Part shown: piece by piece, positions 24,410 through 35,822 of the stretch
How the letters are laid out: each line of letters starts with the position of its first letter
Numbering within the stretch: position 1 is the first letter of the stretch
NCBI GenBank assembly: GCA_033002965.1
Contig: JAURVB010013578.1
Location: forward strand, 101,694 to 165,693
Reading direction: 5' to 3'
DNA length: 64,000 bases
Source: Piper betle
Taxonomy: Eukaryota; Streptophyta; Magnoliopsida; Piperales; Piperaceae
Notes under the pieces: generated by a model
What the model was told of the DNA's origin: nothing
Seen by the model: only the letters and a program-made list of their open reading frames with translations
Databases searched by the model: none
Position numbers and translations under genes: made by a program

Positions 24410-25135
24410 AAAACACCATCTACACATATTCATTTAGGGGGGGAATGTGTATAGAAGTTCTAACCCTATTGGTTCATTATCGTACGTTCTAAGTTTCATA
24501 TTCTTAAAGACTAAAAAATCTTAAGTTCCGAAAAAGTTTCTAACCCTAACAAAACAATGAGAATGTACATTCATTAATCCTATCATCTTTTGTTTTTTTA
24601 AAAAAGAAAAGCATCATCGTTTCATATTCTTTTAGGAAAAAAAACATTTCTAAAGTTGTTTTGAATTTTACGCACTTGTTTTCTAACCCTAATCAATCAA
24701 TGAGATCGCACAATCTTTTATCATTTCATTCAAAAAGGATAAAAACACCATCCTTTCATACTCTTTTAGCAAAAAAAATTCTGTAGTTTGAAAAAATTTT
24801 ACACGGTATGCAATCTATATTTTCAAAGATTAAACTTTTTAAGTTTCACACAAGTTCCTAACCCTAACCAAACAATGAAATTGCGCATTCTTTTATCCTT
24901 CCATTCAATTAGGAGAAAAGCAGCAACATTTCATGTTTTCTATGAAAAAAAAATTAACTAAACAGTAGTTCTAGGTTTTACAGAGCATGCAGTCCATATT
25001 CTCAAAGATTAAACTTTAGAAGTTCCACCTAAGTTTCCAACCCTAATCAACAAGGATATTGCACATTCCTTCATCAGTTCATTCAAAAAAAAAGAGAGAA
25101 AAGCCCCACTCTTTCACATTCTTTTCACAAAACAA
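24410..25135. repeat. Degenerate tandem repeat in the 5' UTR intron (about 4 units)
   Basis: A unit of roughly 140-190 bp recurs with the order 'gtttctaaccctaa.caa.caatga', 'tgcacattcttttatc..ttcattcaa', 'aaaagca.catc.tttcatattcttt' and 'tctcaaagattaaactttt..agtt'. Copies begin near 24530, 24685, 24855 and 25035, with a weaker one near 24455. The isolated CCCTAA motifs here belong to this unit and are not telomere repeats. Confidence 0.65.
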
Positions 25136-25273
25136 ACATGCCCAATAGTTACTCTATGCAAACCTATAATCACAAAGATCAAAGTTTGAACCTCCACCCA
25201 AGTTTTGCAACCATAAATCAACACACATTGTCTAAGTTCCATCCGCCGATCTCAGCCCAAAACCAGAGTTCAC

Positions 25274-25465
25274 CTGCCGGTGGGGAATTTCGTGGAAATG
25301 GCGGTCCCCAGAGGCAGGGGAGGAGAAGGTGCAAGGGTTTTTCCCCGGCGAGATTGCCGTCAAGTCCCACCTCTTTCTGCCTTCCTCTTCCGCCGCCGGT
25401 GGTGGTGCTCGTCGGATATTGAAGGGAGGGAGGTACTGATTAGGGCTACAAGGTGACGACAAGGA
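25274..25465 (-). other. Probable 5' UTR exon of the zinc-finger gene
   Basis: This is a GC-rich stretch in an AT-rich setting on the minus strand. It ends with a good donor (CACCGGCAG|GTGAAC; GT at 25272-25273). It contains no ATG on the gene strand and lies about 30 bp downstream of a TATA-like motif. The next acceptor (ATGCAG|GTGCAATG at 23984) puts the first ATG just inside exon 2. The upstream limit is an estimate from the TATA position. Confidence 0.5.
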
Positions 25466-25494
25466 AATTGTTGGGGCCAAAGACCTGCCCATTC

Positions 25495-25501
25495 ATATAT
25501 A
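25495..25501 (-). promoter_or_regulatory. Candidate TATA box of the zinc-finger gene
   Basis: TATATAT on the minus strand, in the context GATATATATGAATGGG, lies about 30 bp upstream of the inferred start of the GC-rich first exon. A longer TA run at about 25526-25544 could compete, so the assignment is tentative. Confidence 0.35.
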
Positions 25502-25509
25502 TCATAAAT

Positions 25510-26209
25510 CATAAAACACATATCATATATATATATATATATATACTTTTCATCAAAAAATTACTTTAAAATCTAAACAATGAGGCTTATACATAACACA
25601 TAAACAAAGTATAAAAAAATTGGTTGAATAATAATGTTATTCATTTAACAATACGTGATATCTTGTCACAAGATAAATTTTAATTTTAAAAATATATTAA
25701 GTTTGCAAGGAGAGAGACTACAATACTTTAATTTATTTTTTATTTTACTCTATTTTGATTGATTGAATCTCCTATTATTTGTCTAGGTGTGACTTTTGCC
25801 ACCCATTTTATTAATACAAAAGTATGTAAAAATAAATTCTAATTCTAAGATAAAAATTTTGAGACTTGAACATTTTTATATCCTCCAATCAACCAACAAT
25901 ATTAGTTTGACTTTAGATTTTGATGACATGATAGTTCAATCTTTATGTTTTAATCTAATGACATGGTAAACTCTTCGGTCCCTCACTTTGCTCCTAGGCT
26001 TAATTGTCATGTATGTATACTTTTTCTTACCATACAATGGCATGCAGTGCCTTGTTATCACTCCCTTCTATAAATCGGCTAGTCATGGCCAAAGATTATA
26101 TATATAACCAATTATATAAAATATACATAACTTTTTTAAGATAAAATCACTTATACGTGTGCATTTTAACTCCCAAATCCCAATTAGATTTGGATGATAT
26201 GACCATGAT
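25510..26209. other. AT-rich intergenic region upstream of the gene
   Basis: This stretch holds the gene's presumed upstream region, a TA microsatellite (about 25526-25544) and AT-rich sequence up to the copia target site. No other gene was seen. Confidence 0.5.
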
Positions 26210-26214
26210 ATCTC

Positions 26215-26648
26215 TGTTAGACTTTATTAGATATCATATCAAATCATCGAGTAAATAAACTAGATAGCGGAAGCATATCTAAAGCCATAAGAGAAACTAG
26301 AGTCTTGACCACCTTAGGTTTTGATCTTTTGAATCTAAGAAGAGTTTTTTCAAAAACTTGAATTCTGGACAATGGGATACCAGAACGAAAAATGCTTATT
26401 GATTCAGGGACCATAACCTCCTTATTTATAGCTGTAGTTTCATAAATTCATTTTCACCCATTATGAAAAGAGAAATATGAAAATGTATCTACACATTAAA
26501 TTCCACACTTTTCACATTAAATTCCACACCTTAATTTATGGCTCATAACCTTTCACTTTAGTAGATCAATTTAATTTAAGCCAACCTTATATAATAACAT
26601 ATGACACAATTCTTGATTCACATATATATTTATGTCCAGCATCCAACA
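26215..26648 (-). repeat. Copia 3' LTR (434 bp)
   Basis: On the plus strand it reads TGTTAGACTTTATTAG...ATCCAACA. It is closely similar to 32016-32448 throughout and lies next to the polypurine tract, so it is the 3' LTR of the minus-strand element. It includes a direct duplication, 'cacattaaattccacac', near 26493-26530. Confidence 0.93.
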
Positions 26649-26662
26649 ATCTCCCACTTGGA
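26649..26662 (-). promoter_or_regulatory. Copia polypurine tract
   Basis: On the minus strand, CCAAGTGGGAGAT immediately precedes the 3' LTR. This is the usual form of the plus-strand primer site in plant copia elements. Confidence 0.85.
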
Positions 26663-26974
26663 CTTAATATATACACGAAGATAATTGTATAACCTTATGA
26701 GCTCCAAAACATATGTCATTATTCCAAAATAACAATCTCGTCCATTAATCAATGTCAATATAGGATCAAGGCAATTTTCGTTACATTTATCGTAACTAAA
26801 CCCATCAATGGTCACATACATCAATATAATTAAATGACATAGATCAAGTATAGATGTGTAGCATGAAAATTACATGTAATTTGATCTAACATGCCTATTT
26901 TCAACTGGTCCAACCTTATGAGATCACCAAAAATACCAAAACAGAGTGAACCTTAAACTAAATACAAACTCCCA

Positions 26975-27526
26975 CTAAAGTAGCATATCATCAAATGATA
27001 GAACACACATATGAGCAACATGCTCATGAAAGACCTTGGGTGGTAAACTTTTAGTAAGCGGATCCGCAACCATGGAGTTTGTCCCAATATGCTCTATAGA
27101 GACTTTACCACTCTCAACTCTTTCTTTTACAACAAGGAACTTGATCTCTAAATGTTTTGATTTAGATGAGCTCTTGTTGTTATTTGAATATAATACTGTA
27201 GATTGATTGTCACAAAATATCTTAAGTGGTCTTTCAATATTATCAATAATGCGCAGCCCTGTGACAAAATTCCGCAACCATATTCCATGATTGGATGCTT
27301 CATAACAAGTTATGAATTCAGCTGCCATAGTGGAAGAAACTATGAGTGTCTTCTTAGCACTCCTCCAAGAAATAGCTCCTCCAGCAAGCAGATAGACATA
27401 GCTAGAAGTGGATCGACAACTATCTTGGCATCCAGCAAAGTCAGAATCAGAATACCCAATGATCTCAAGTTGATCTGACTTCCGATATGTAAGCATGTAA
27501 TGTTTTATTCTTTGAAGATATCTCAT
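26975..27526 (-). pseudogene. Copia RNase H domain
   Basis: The frame of 183 codons includes GYSDSDFAGC, the STSSYVYLLAGGAISW block and the normally acidic 'AEF' site in MAAEFITCYEA, followed by IFCDNQST and SKHLEIKF. These are hallmarks of copia RNase H. It is separated from the RT frame by a break near 27530, so it is part of a broken polyprotein. Confidence 0.9.
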
Positions 27527-27540
27527 GACTCTTTTGGCTG

Positions 27541-28494
27541 CTATCCATCCAATCCCAGATTACTTAAATATCTACCCAACATTCCAACAATATATGCAAT
27601 ATCTAGACGCATACATACTTGAGCATACATAAGACTTCCCACTGCTGAAGCATAGGGAATCTTTTGCATTTCCTTTCCTTCTATATGATTTTTAGGGCAT
27701 TGATTGAGACTGAATTTGTCTCCTTTAGAAACAGGGGTATCTCTTGGTTTACAATTTTGCATGCCAAATCTTTTAAGCACTTTTTCTATATAGGTCTTTT
27801 GTGATAATCCAAGTATACATCGATCGCGATCCCGATGTATTTGAATTCTTAATACAAAAGACGCATTTTCAAGATCTTTCATTTCAAATTTCTTTGATAA
27901 AAATCTCTTGGTTTCATGCAAAAAATCTATATCATTACTGGCAAGCAATATATCATCAACATATAAAACCAGAAAAATATACTTACTCCCACTAAACTTA
28001 TGGTATATACAATCATAAATAACATTCATCTCAAAACCAAACGAGAGAATCACTTGATGAAATTTGTGATACCATTGATGAGAAGCCTGTTTAAGTCCAT
28101 AGATGGATTTCTTTAATTTGCAAACTATATTCTTTGAATCTCCCGATAGAAAGTTTTCTAGTTGCATCATATAAATTGTTTCATCAATGTCTCCATTTAG
28201 AAACACAGTCTTTACATCCATCTGATGTAACTCAAGATCAAAATATGCCACTAATGTCATAATTATTCTGAATGAGTCTTTCGATGAAACTGGAGAGAAA
28301 GTCTCATTATAATCGATGTCTTCCTTTTGAGTAAAGCCCTTTGCAACAAGACGAGCCTTATATCTTTCTACATTACCTTTTGAATCCCTTTTGGTTTTAA
28401 ATATCCATTTACAACCAATAGGTTTCGCACCTTCAGGCAATGGAACAAGATTCCAAATGTCATTAGCTTTCATGGACTTTATCTCTTCATTCAT
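27541..28494 (-). pseudogene. Copia reverse transcriptase domain
   Basis: The frame of 317 codons contains the copia RT blocks: WNLVPLPEGAKPIGCKWIFK, ARLVAKGFTQKE, MDVKTVFLNGDI (normally MDVKTAFLNG), KSIYGLKQASHQWY and the catalytic YVDDILLAS. It continues to the SLMYAQVCMRLDIAY region. Length and order are normal. It is disconnected from the upstream integrase by a frame break near 28500. Confidence 0.93.
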
Positions 28495-28516
28495 AGCATC
28501 AATCCACTTTTGAGAA

Positions 28517-28893
28517 TTAGAACTCTGTCATGGCTTGATGAAAAGTGATTGGATCATCTTCCATCATTCCAATGTTATCCTCATGTTCTTCGAGAAAGAT
28601 GATATAATCATCTGAAATTGCATTTCTCCTTTCTCTTGTGGATCTCCTTAATGGCATTTGCTCTTGAGGTTGTTGAGTTTGCTCTTCATGTATAACTTGA
28701 TTAAGGAGATTCTCGACATTGTCTTTTAATTCTGGTATTGTTTCTTGAACAACATCAGGAATATGACCTTGATCCTGATTATTGTCAAGAACAATCATGG
28801 GAAGAGAAACAAATTCTTCTTCAAAGACAAAGTCTCTAACCTCATTTCCCCTCCAAACTCAACATCCTCAAAGAACTGGCATTGCCTGTCTCA
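28517..28893 (-). pseudogene. Copia integrase-RT linker
   Basis: This acidic, low-complexity minus-strand segment ends in the RRSTRERR motif that usually precedes copia RT, followed by ITFHQAM. It lies between the integrase and RT blocks of the same element in a separate frame. Confidence 0.7.
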
Positions 28894-29688
28894 TTAGAAT
28901 GACCTTATTGTGGGATCATAAAACTTATATCCTCTAGACCGTTCAGAATACCCAACAAAATAACTACTAACTGTTCTTGAGTCCAATTTCTTTTCATTTG
29001 GCCTATAAGGCCTTGCCTTAGCTGAACAGCCCCAAATGCGTAAATGCATAATACTGGGTTTCTTTCCAGTCCATAATTCATAAGGGGTCTTAACAGTTGC
29101 CTTTGTTGGTACTCTATTAAGAAGATATACTGTTGTCTTTAGTTCCTCACTCCAAAGTGAATCAGGTAAAGTAGTATGAGCAATCATACTTCTTACCATG
29201 TCCTTTAATGTTTGGTTTCGTCTTTCAGCAATACCATTCATGCTAGGAGTACCTGGCATTGTGTATTGTGGGACGATTCCGCACTCTTCTAGGAATTTGG
29301 CAAATGGTCCTGGACGTTGTACACCTGATCCATCATATCTACCATAGTATTCACCACCACGGTCAGATCTGATAGCCTTAATAGTTTTGTCAAGTTGGTT
29401 CTCAACTTCAGCCTTATATGCCTTAAATACATCCAATGCTTGAGACTTCTCATGAATGAGATAAAGGTAACCATAACAAGAATAATCATCTATGAACGTA
29501 ATAAAATATTGTTGACCATTCCAAGAAGCCGTAGGGAATGACCCACAAATGTCCGTATGTATTAGTTCTAAGACGCTTGAAGATTTATTGGCACCTAGTC
29601 TCCTTATATTTGTTTGTTTTCCCTTATTGTACTTAATACAGACTTGAAAATCTGATAAATTGAGAGAATCAAGAATTCTATTTGACAT
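28894..29688 (-). pseudogene. Copia integrase core
   Basis: The frame of 264 codons includes HTDICG, IRSDRGGEY and GIAERRNQT, the D,D-35-E catalytic triad, plus the downstream ELWTGKKP and WGCSAKARPY blocks typical of copia integrase. The upstream GAG-pre-integrase part (about 29690-29955) is in other frames. It catalyses cDNA integration when intact; here it is part of a broken polyprotein. Confidence 0.92.
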
Positions 29689-29956
29689 AAGTCGTTCAAT
29701 TCTGTGTTTAGAAATGTGTCCTAAACGCTTGTGCCATAATAAAGTAGAATTCTCATTGGTTAATTTTCTTTTCGTACCCCTTAACCCATATGCAAAGTTT
29801 CATTAAAAGATGTAATAGTATTAAGTAAATACAGATTATCATAAAAGACAAGAAACCTGTACCAACAATCTTTGAATTTAAGAAACGACTAAACTTATTA
29901 GTTCTAAATGAACAAGAGTAACCAGATTTGTCCAATATAGAAATAGAAACCAAATT

Positions 29957-30340
29957 TCATCTAAAAGATGGTACTATATATGTCTCTTTTAAATCCAAAT
30001 AATATCTTGTCTTTAATAATAATCTAAAAATCCCTATTGTTTCAACTATAACTGATTTGCCATCACCCATATAGACGAATCTTTCAACATCATTTGGCTT
30101 TTGGCAACTCAGGCAACCCTGCATTGACACACTTATGTGAGTAGTAGCACCCGAATCTAGCCACCAAGTGTGTATAGGTATTGAAGCTAAATTAACCTCA
30201 GAACAAACAAAATTAGAAAATGAACCTTTCTTTACACGCCATGCGTGATACTTAGTGCATTCCTTCTTCATATGTCCAGGTTTACCACAAAAGAAACAGC
30301 AAGAAGCCTGATTTTCTTTCTTTTGCTATCGTTTGTGAGA
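29957..30340 (-). pseudogene. Copia zinc knuckle and protease
   Basis: A CCHC knuckle (CFFCGKPGHMKKEC, about 30255-30305) is followed by WWLDSGATTHIS, the aspartic protease active site, and YMGDGKSVIVETIG. The order is the standard copia arrangement. The knuckle and the upstream GAG are separated by stops. Confidence 0.88.
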
Positions 30341-31081
30341 CCCATTATCAGCATCCTTAGCCCTTTTTCTTTTCTTATTTTTGTCCTGATAGGTACTAGA
30401 CAAATGAGCACTCTCAGCCTGTTCTTGCTTCAATCTTTCTTCTTCTTGCACACAATAAGAAATGAGCTCATTAAGAGTCCATTTGTCCCTTTGATAGTTA
30501 TAACTGACTTTGAATTGACTGGATTATGCAGGAAGAGAAATTAAAACTAAATGCATGAGCAAATCTTTAGATAGCCCTAACCTCAGTGCTTTTAGTTTTG
30601 AAGCAATATTTGACATCTCTAAGATGTACTCCCTTATGCTTGTTTTGCCTTTAAACTTCATTGAAATCAAGTTTGTCAAAAGCGTACTTGTTTCAGCCTT
30701 ATCATTTTTTACAAAACACTTTTCTATTTCTTTAAGAAACTCACTGGCTATAGTAACCTTTTCAGATATATTGCCCCTGAAGGTCTTTGGAATTCTCCGC
30801 TTCATGATCATAAAACTCATGCGATTTAAACGTTCCCACTTCTCAATGTCCCATTTTTCCTCAATGGAACTTTTGTCAGTAAGAGAAGCAGGTTGTTCAG
30901 TCCTTAATGCAAGGTCAAGATCCATGCAGCCGAGAATAATCATTATACTTTCTTTCCAATCCTTAAAATTATCTTTAAGCATTGGAACTGAATTGATGTT
31001 GGCAGAAATCATAGAAGCTGATTGATTAACTGAAAATAGAACAAAATAACATGCCCATAATAAGATTAATAAATCTAACAA
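30341..31081 (-). pseudogene. Copia GAG (truncated by stop codons)
   Basis: The main frame (30524-31081) has PMLKDNFKDWKESIMIILGC, LDLALR and the downstream UBN2-type region (FKGKTSIREYILEMSNIASK). It ends at a TAG after SLPA, where intact relatives continue in frame. The continuation, a basic KKRKRAK stretch before the knuckle, can be read on the minus strand between 30340 and 30520. Confidence 0.85.
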
Positions 31082-31189
31082 TGTTTTAATCCCATCAACA
31101 GATACCTAGCACAATATTAATATTTAGTCTATTGACAAAAACATTAAGTTGTAAGTGGTACTCTTAGTGAAATAATTAAATATAGATAA

Positions 31190-31690
31190 TAAATCCTGTT
31201 AAATAAAAAACCTTCCTTTGGGCTGATTTATTATCCACATGGAAACCTGATAATTATCTCATATTTATTATCACAAATAAATCTTAACGCAGTAATCAAA
31301 TATGGATAATAAATTTTGTCAAATAATAAACCTTCCTTTGGGCCGATTTATTATCCACATAGAAACCCGATAATTATCCCGATTTATTACAAAAATGAGT
31401 CTTAGTGTCGCAAAATATGGACAATAAATCGTGTCAAATAATAAACCTTCCTTTGGGCCGATTTATCATTCACATGGACGCCTGATAATTATCCATTATT
31501 TATTAAAAATGAATCTTAGTGCAGTAATCAAATATGGACAATAAATCCTGTCAAATAATAAACCTTCCTTTGGGCTGATGTATTATCCACATGGACACTT
31601 AACAATCATCCCATATTTATTACCACAAATGAATATATAATGCTGTCAAATATTAACCTTCCTTTGGGCCGATTAATATCCACATAAATT
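31190..31690. repeat. Tandem repeats in the copia 5' leader (about 5 units, 94-120 bp)
   Basis: The landmark CCTTCCTTTGGGC recurs at about 31211, 31331, 31446, 31563 and 31657, each followed by 'yGATtTATTATCCACAT'. Spacings are 120, 115, 117 and 94 bp. The array lies between the primer-binding site and GAG and has no open frame. Confidence 0.93.
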
Positions 31691-32000
31691 AAATACTCAT
31701 AACCATCTTAATATTTAAAAAATTAATTTTCACAAAAGAGGTTACTTTGGCAGTATATTGTAGTCCTTAATAAATTTTAAAATATTAATTATTGTTGAAA
31801 AAAAAGGTTATAACCTTTTGTAACTGCATTTTCCTCACGCTAGTTTACTAAACGAGGAATAAAAAACAACCATGTATAAATTGCTTATACTTTCCTTAAT
31901 CCTGAATTTGTAGATCTGAATGGGATATAGAATTGAATAGTTCCAATCCATAATTTAAATATAAATTAAAACTTAATAATCAATGATTTAATATGAAGGT

Positions 32001-32013
32001 GGCTCTGATGCCA
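32001..32013 (-). promoter_or_regulatory. Copia primer-binding site (initiator tRNA-Met)
   Basis: On the minus strand, TGGCATCAGAGCC lies two bases inside the 5' LTR. It matches the initiator tRNA-Met 3' end complement (TGGTATCAGAGC) with one change. Confidence 0.9.
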
Positions 32014-32015
32014 TT

Positions 32016-32448
32016 TGTAGAACTTTATTAGATTTCATATCAAATCATCGAGTAAATAAACTAGATAGCGGAAGCATATCTGAAGCCATAAGAGAAACTA
32101 GAGTCTTGACCACCTTAGGTTTTGGTCTTCTGAATCTAAGAAGAGTTTTTCAAAAACTTGAATTCTGGACAATGGGATACTAGAACGAAAAATGCTTATT
32201 GATTCAGGGACCATAACCTCCTTATTTATAGCTGTAGTTTCATAAATTCATTTTCACCCATCACGAAAAGAGAAATATGAAAAGGTATCTACACATTGAA
32301 TTCCACACTTTAAACATTAAATTCCACACCTTAATTTATGGCTCATAACCTTTTACTTTAGTAGATCAATTTAATTTAGGCCAACCTTATATAATAACAT
32401 ATGACACAATTCCTAATTCACGTACATATTTATGTCCAACATCCAACA
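32016..32448 (-). repeat. Copia 5' LTR (433 bp)
   Basis: This is the partner of 26215-26648. It is 5' on the minus strand because the primer-binding site is adjacent at 32001-32013. Its first bases are TGTAGAACTT rather than TGTTAGACTT, so it has drifted slightly. Confidence 0.93.
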
Positions 32449-32453
32449 GTCTC

Positions 32454-32719
32454 TATGTTTTATTATTGGCCTAAAGACGTGGAGAATTCCCTGATTGCTC
32501 ATTTCCCTCCCCAAGCCTGGTTGTCATGTGGATAAATATGATCTCGTGATGCACCTATGTACGAGGCCTCATTACTTGTATAATAACTCGGTTAGCCTAC
32601 CTTCGGATTTACACTAAAGGCTGCTCTCCAACTTAGAATATGATCCCTCTCAAGCGAGTGTGTTTGCATTGAAAGATTACAGGCACCAAATAAATTGCAT
32701 CATTTATCTAATCGCCATG
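32454..32719. other. Intergenic sequence between copia element and chromovirus
   Basis: This is host or older repeat sequence with no recognised feature. It is continuous with 49226-49480 once the 32725-49220 insertion and one CTAAG copy are removed. Confidence 0.5.
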
Positions 32720-32724
32720 CTAAG

Positions 32725-34586
32725 TGTCATGGGCATTGAACAAGAGCAAAATTTTTTGACCCAAATGCACACCGCTGCGGTGTGTTCCAATCCCTGAAAC
32801 ACCAGCCTTCCAATCAACACGCAACAGAATATTGCTACAAAAGGGACACGAAGCAAACCCTTAGAGCCTGGCGTTGCCGCTGCAAATAGCGACACACAGT
32901 TACCGCTCAAATTAGCGGTATGAGGCTCTTGCATGATCCTACGAACAATAGCAAACACCGATCACAATACCGGCACTCAACTGCCCAGCACCACGATATT
33001 GCGGATTGGCTACCGGTAAGCAAATTACGACTAATCAACACACCAGCAATTATCAACTCGCCAAGTACGTAGTATGCAGCGACCCAATGATCGATCACCC
33101 AAATTATGATCCAAATACCGATCACCCCTGCTCAGTATTTCAACCAAGTCCCGGAATCAACAAGATTGGTTGCCGGTACCATATCAGACGCCGACACCAC
33201 AATTACGGGACCCTTGTCCCAACCATGAATCAATTAAACAAGAACAAGGAATAAGCAATCAATCTACCCTGATCGCTTGACACCGTGGACATGCAAACCC
33301 CACGATGTTTAACTCTTCCTCTGAAGAGTAGCAAGAACTAGAGCACCCCGCTCACAAGATGTCCTCACAATCACAACCCCAAGTTGTCACCCATGACCAA
33401 CTTATTTACATGCAAAAACCCTCAGCCAGTAATTGCAAATAGGTTGTAGAAGAACCAAAGCCGTACCTCGATCTTTAGGCGAACGTCGACCACCTAATGC
33501 AGTCGTCCCTTGTGAAGATCCAATTCCCCAAACTGGCCTGCAACACTTCACGTCGTTCCCTTGCTGATGAGGTTTCTCTCCACTCCATAGGAAAGACACA
33601 AACTTTACACCAGAACAAAACTCCAGCGTTCTTCTTCTTTCTCCCAAGTCCGGCCTTCTCCAATATATGGAAAAGCCTCACGTGTTCATCCACCCAAACT
33701 CCAGATAAACCAATATCTTGTCCTAAATCTTTTCTCCAAAAGATTGCTCCAAGATATGCCGCGTCATTGTGCTTACAGCCACAATGCCGGCTGGATTCGT
33801 CCAAGTTTATCCCTTCGGAGTTAGTTGCAAAACCTTTGCTCGTGCATGGTGATAAGATATCATGATCTCCTAAGATACTATATCTTATCGGTAACAAACT
33901 TTTGCCAAGCTTTGGCTGCACCGCTAGCCAACCAATTTTGCCCCTGGCTCGACCCTAGCCCATGCTTGAACATGCAATCAACCTCAAAGCACGCCCGCAC
34001 TTCTCACCCAAGTGTCGGAACACGCTACTGCTGGACCCTTGTGTCGCTTGCCCCAAATACCGGCATGCCACTATTTTGCTCGGCACGCTCCTGCGCCCAT
34101 GCACCAGCACTTGTGCACCGCTACCGCTACTCGCTGCACACTACTGGCACCCGCTACTGATCACACTCGCTCAATGCTCACACACGCTGCACACCCATGT
34201 CGACATGCTGCTCGGTACGCCCGGTACGTGCTGCTCGATACTTTGCTTGGCAGACACTACTCGTCCACGTTTGGTAGAGTGATCAGCACTACTCGGCACA
34301 CTCGGTTTCCCTCAACCTCACTCTGCCGATGCATACACTGACACACCCGTAACACCTAGTCGCAATGATCGGTCACCAGCACCCGACTAGCGCCATCTTG
34401 AGGTTTCTTGGTCTCAAACTCGGCCACATGCTCGATAGCTTGTCCCCCTACAACTATAACATGTGTTAGCATTGGTCAGCTGTTTCACCACTAGAATAGC
34501 GTCTGCTACTCGTTTTGGACCCGGCGTGCCTAGGAATAACAACCAAATCCTAACACCCGCTACATCCATGGACTAAGGTTGTAACA
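32725..34586 (-). repeat. Chromovirus 3' LTR (1862 bp)
   Basis: It starts TGTCATGGGC and ends GGTTGTAACA on the plus strand and is collinear with 47404-49220. It lies beside the polypurine tract, so it is the 3' LTR of the minus-strand element. Open frames on either strand of both LTRs are shared non-coding artefacts. Confidence 0.93.
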
Positions 34587-34601
34587 GCTCTCCCCCACCA
34601 A
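34587..34601 (-). promoter_or_regulatory. Chromovirus polypurine tract
   Basis: On the minus strand, TGGTGGGGGAGAGC lies directly upstream of the 3' LTR, as expected for the plus-strand primer. Confidence 0.85.
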
Positions 34602-34795
34602 TGAGATCAGATGTCCTCATCGGAGGGTTAAGTCCTCCTCGGTACTTCTTGATCTTCCGCTTGAACTGCCACAAGTCCCTCTCTCTCCCAGCTAGCTTCA
34701 CTTCTCGGCTCTCCTTTCCATTTGATAAGATACTCCGTCCCAGTGTTTGGTGTACCTTGCCTATGCCCCAAAATCTTCCCCACCTTTTCTCAAAC
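34602..34795 (-). pseudogene. Chromodomain at the integrase C-terminus (frameshifted)
   Basis: In one minus-strand frame EYLIKWKGEPRSEASWERE can be read (about 34660-34720). The continuation, DLWQFKRKIKKY, is in a neighbouring frame. Together these match the chromodomain strand/helix pattern of plant chromoviruses, where it guides integration to chromatin marks. One frameshift separates it from the upstream integrase and another lies inside it. Confidence 0.8.
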
Positions 34796-35822
34796 TATCG
34801 TCGAACGGTAGGTGGAGCTCTCTTCAGACGAGCTCTCCTTGGATTGACCAAATCCTCATGGAATGGCTTAAGAAAACTAACATGAAAAACTGGATGGAGT
34901 TGATACCTATCCGGAAGCTTCAACCTGTAAGCCACGCTCCCGATCACTTTCTCCACCTCGAAAGGGCCATCATACCACTGCACTAAACCCTGATGCATTT
35001 CGGTACGCCTGATTTTCTTCCAAATCTGTGGCGTGAGCTTCAGCATTACCTTGTCCCCTACGTTGAATGACACCGACCTCCTTCTCAAGTCGGCATACTT
35101 CTTCATTCGGTGTGTTGCCTTGGCTAATGAATCCACCGTGTCCTCATACAGCCCTTGCCTATCCCTGGCAAATCTGTATGTAGCTGGGCACTTCACTCCT
35201 CGCCCTTGCAAAGCTACCTCTAGTGGTGAAAGAGGTTGGTAGCCTGTTGCAACCTCGAAAGGACTCAGTCCCGTTACAGAAGAACGATACAGATTATAAC
35301 AAAACTATGCCACGTCAAGAAGTTCCAACTAGTTCCCTTGACTGGCTGGGACAAAATGCCTCAAATACTCTTCGAGTAGAGCATTCATCCTCTCAGTCTG
35401 TCCATCAGACTGAGGGTGATTGGCTGTAGAAAAATTCAGCTTACTCCCTAGTAACCTGAACAAACACGTCCAGAACCTACCTGTGAATCTGGCATCTTGA
35501 TCACTCATAATATCCATCGGTACTCCAAAGTACTTGACCACATTCTTAAAGAATAGTTCATCAGCTTTCTCGGCGGAGCATGCATGTGGAACTGCTACAA
35601 CTATGGCGTGTTTGGAAAATTGATCAACTGCAACCATCACTAACGACATCCCCTAACCTTAGGGAACCCGGACACAAAGTCCATAGAAACCGAACTCCAC
35701 GGTCTCGTAGGTGTAGGTAGAGGCTGTAACAAGCCTGCCTCCAATCGTCTCTCCACCTTGTCTTGCTGGCACACCAGACAAGACCTCACGAAAGCCTCTA
35801 TATCAGCCTCATCCCCAGCCAA
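34796..35822 (-). pseudogene. Chromovirus integrase (broken)
   Basis: Pieces in order: CLVCQQDK zinc-binding end, MDFVSGFP (first Asp), AVDQFSKHAIVVA, IMSDQDARFTG (second Asp) and HPQSDGQTERMNALLEEYLR (Glu). The C-terminal part (34795-35211) has VGDKVMLKL and WYDGPFEVEKVIGSVAYRLKLP, which is the GPY/F module, then HPVFHVSFLKPF. Stops near 35650 and 35330 break the frame. Confidence 0.92.

Larger units (their letters stand above)
26215..32448 (-). mobile_element. Ty1/copia LTR retrotransposon, full-length but decayed (6.2 kb)
   Basis: The element is bounded by LTRs at 26215-26648 and 32016-32448, with TG..CA ends. The flanking pentamers are ATCTC (26210-26214) and GTCTC (32449-32453), a 5-bp target duplication with one mismatch. 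Domain order on the minus strand is GAG, zinc knuckle, protease, integrase, RT, RNase H. Integrase before RT defines the copia superfamily. Stops and frameshifts break the polyprotein. The 5' leader carries tandem repeats (31190-31690). Confidence 0.93.

Noticed and set aside
24470..25050. Several CCCTAA motifs suggesting telomere-like DNA
   Set aside because: They occur once per 140-190 bp repeat unit and are never in tandem.
25232..25492. 86-codon minus-strand frame starting at 25492 as the N-terminus of the zinc-finger protein
   Set aside because: Its ATG lies upstream of the inferred transcription start, and its frame reaches a stop immediately when joined to the exon 2 acceptor at 23984.
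31190..31690. Regularly spaced repeats resembling a CRISPR array
   Set aside because: The whole unit of about 115 bp repeats, spacers are not unique, and the context is a copia leader in a plant genome.
33402..34341. Frames of about 80-150 codons, some also seen at 48179-48975
   Set aside because: They are in matching positions of the two chromovirus LTRs. Similarity between them reflects LTR identity, not a gene family.
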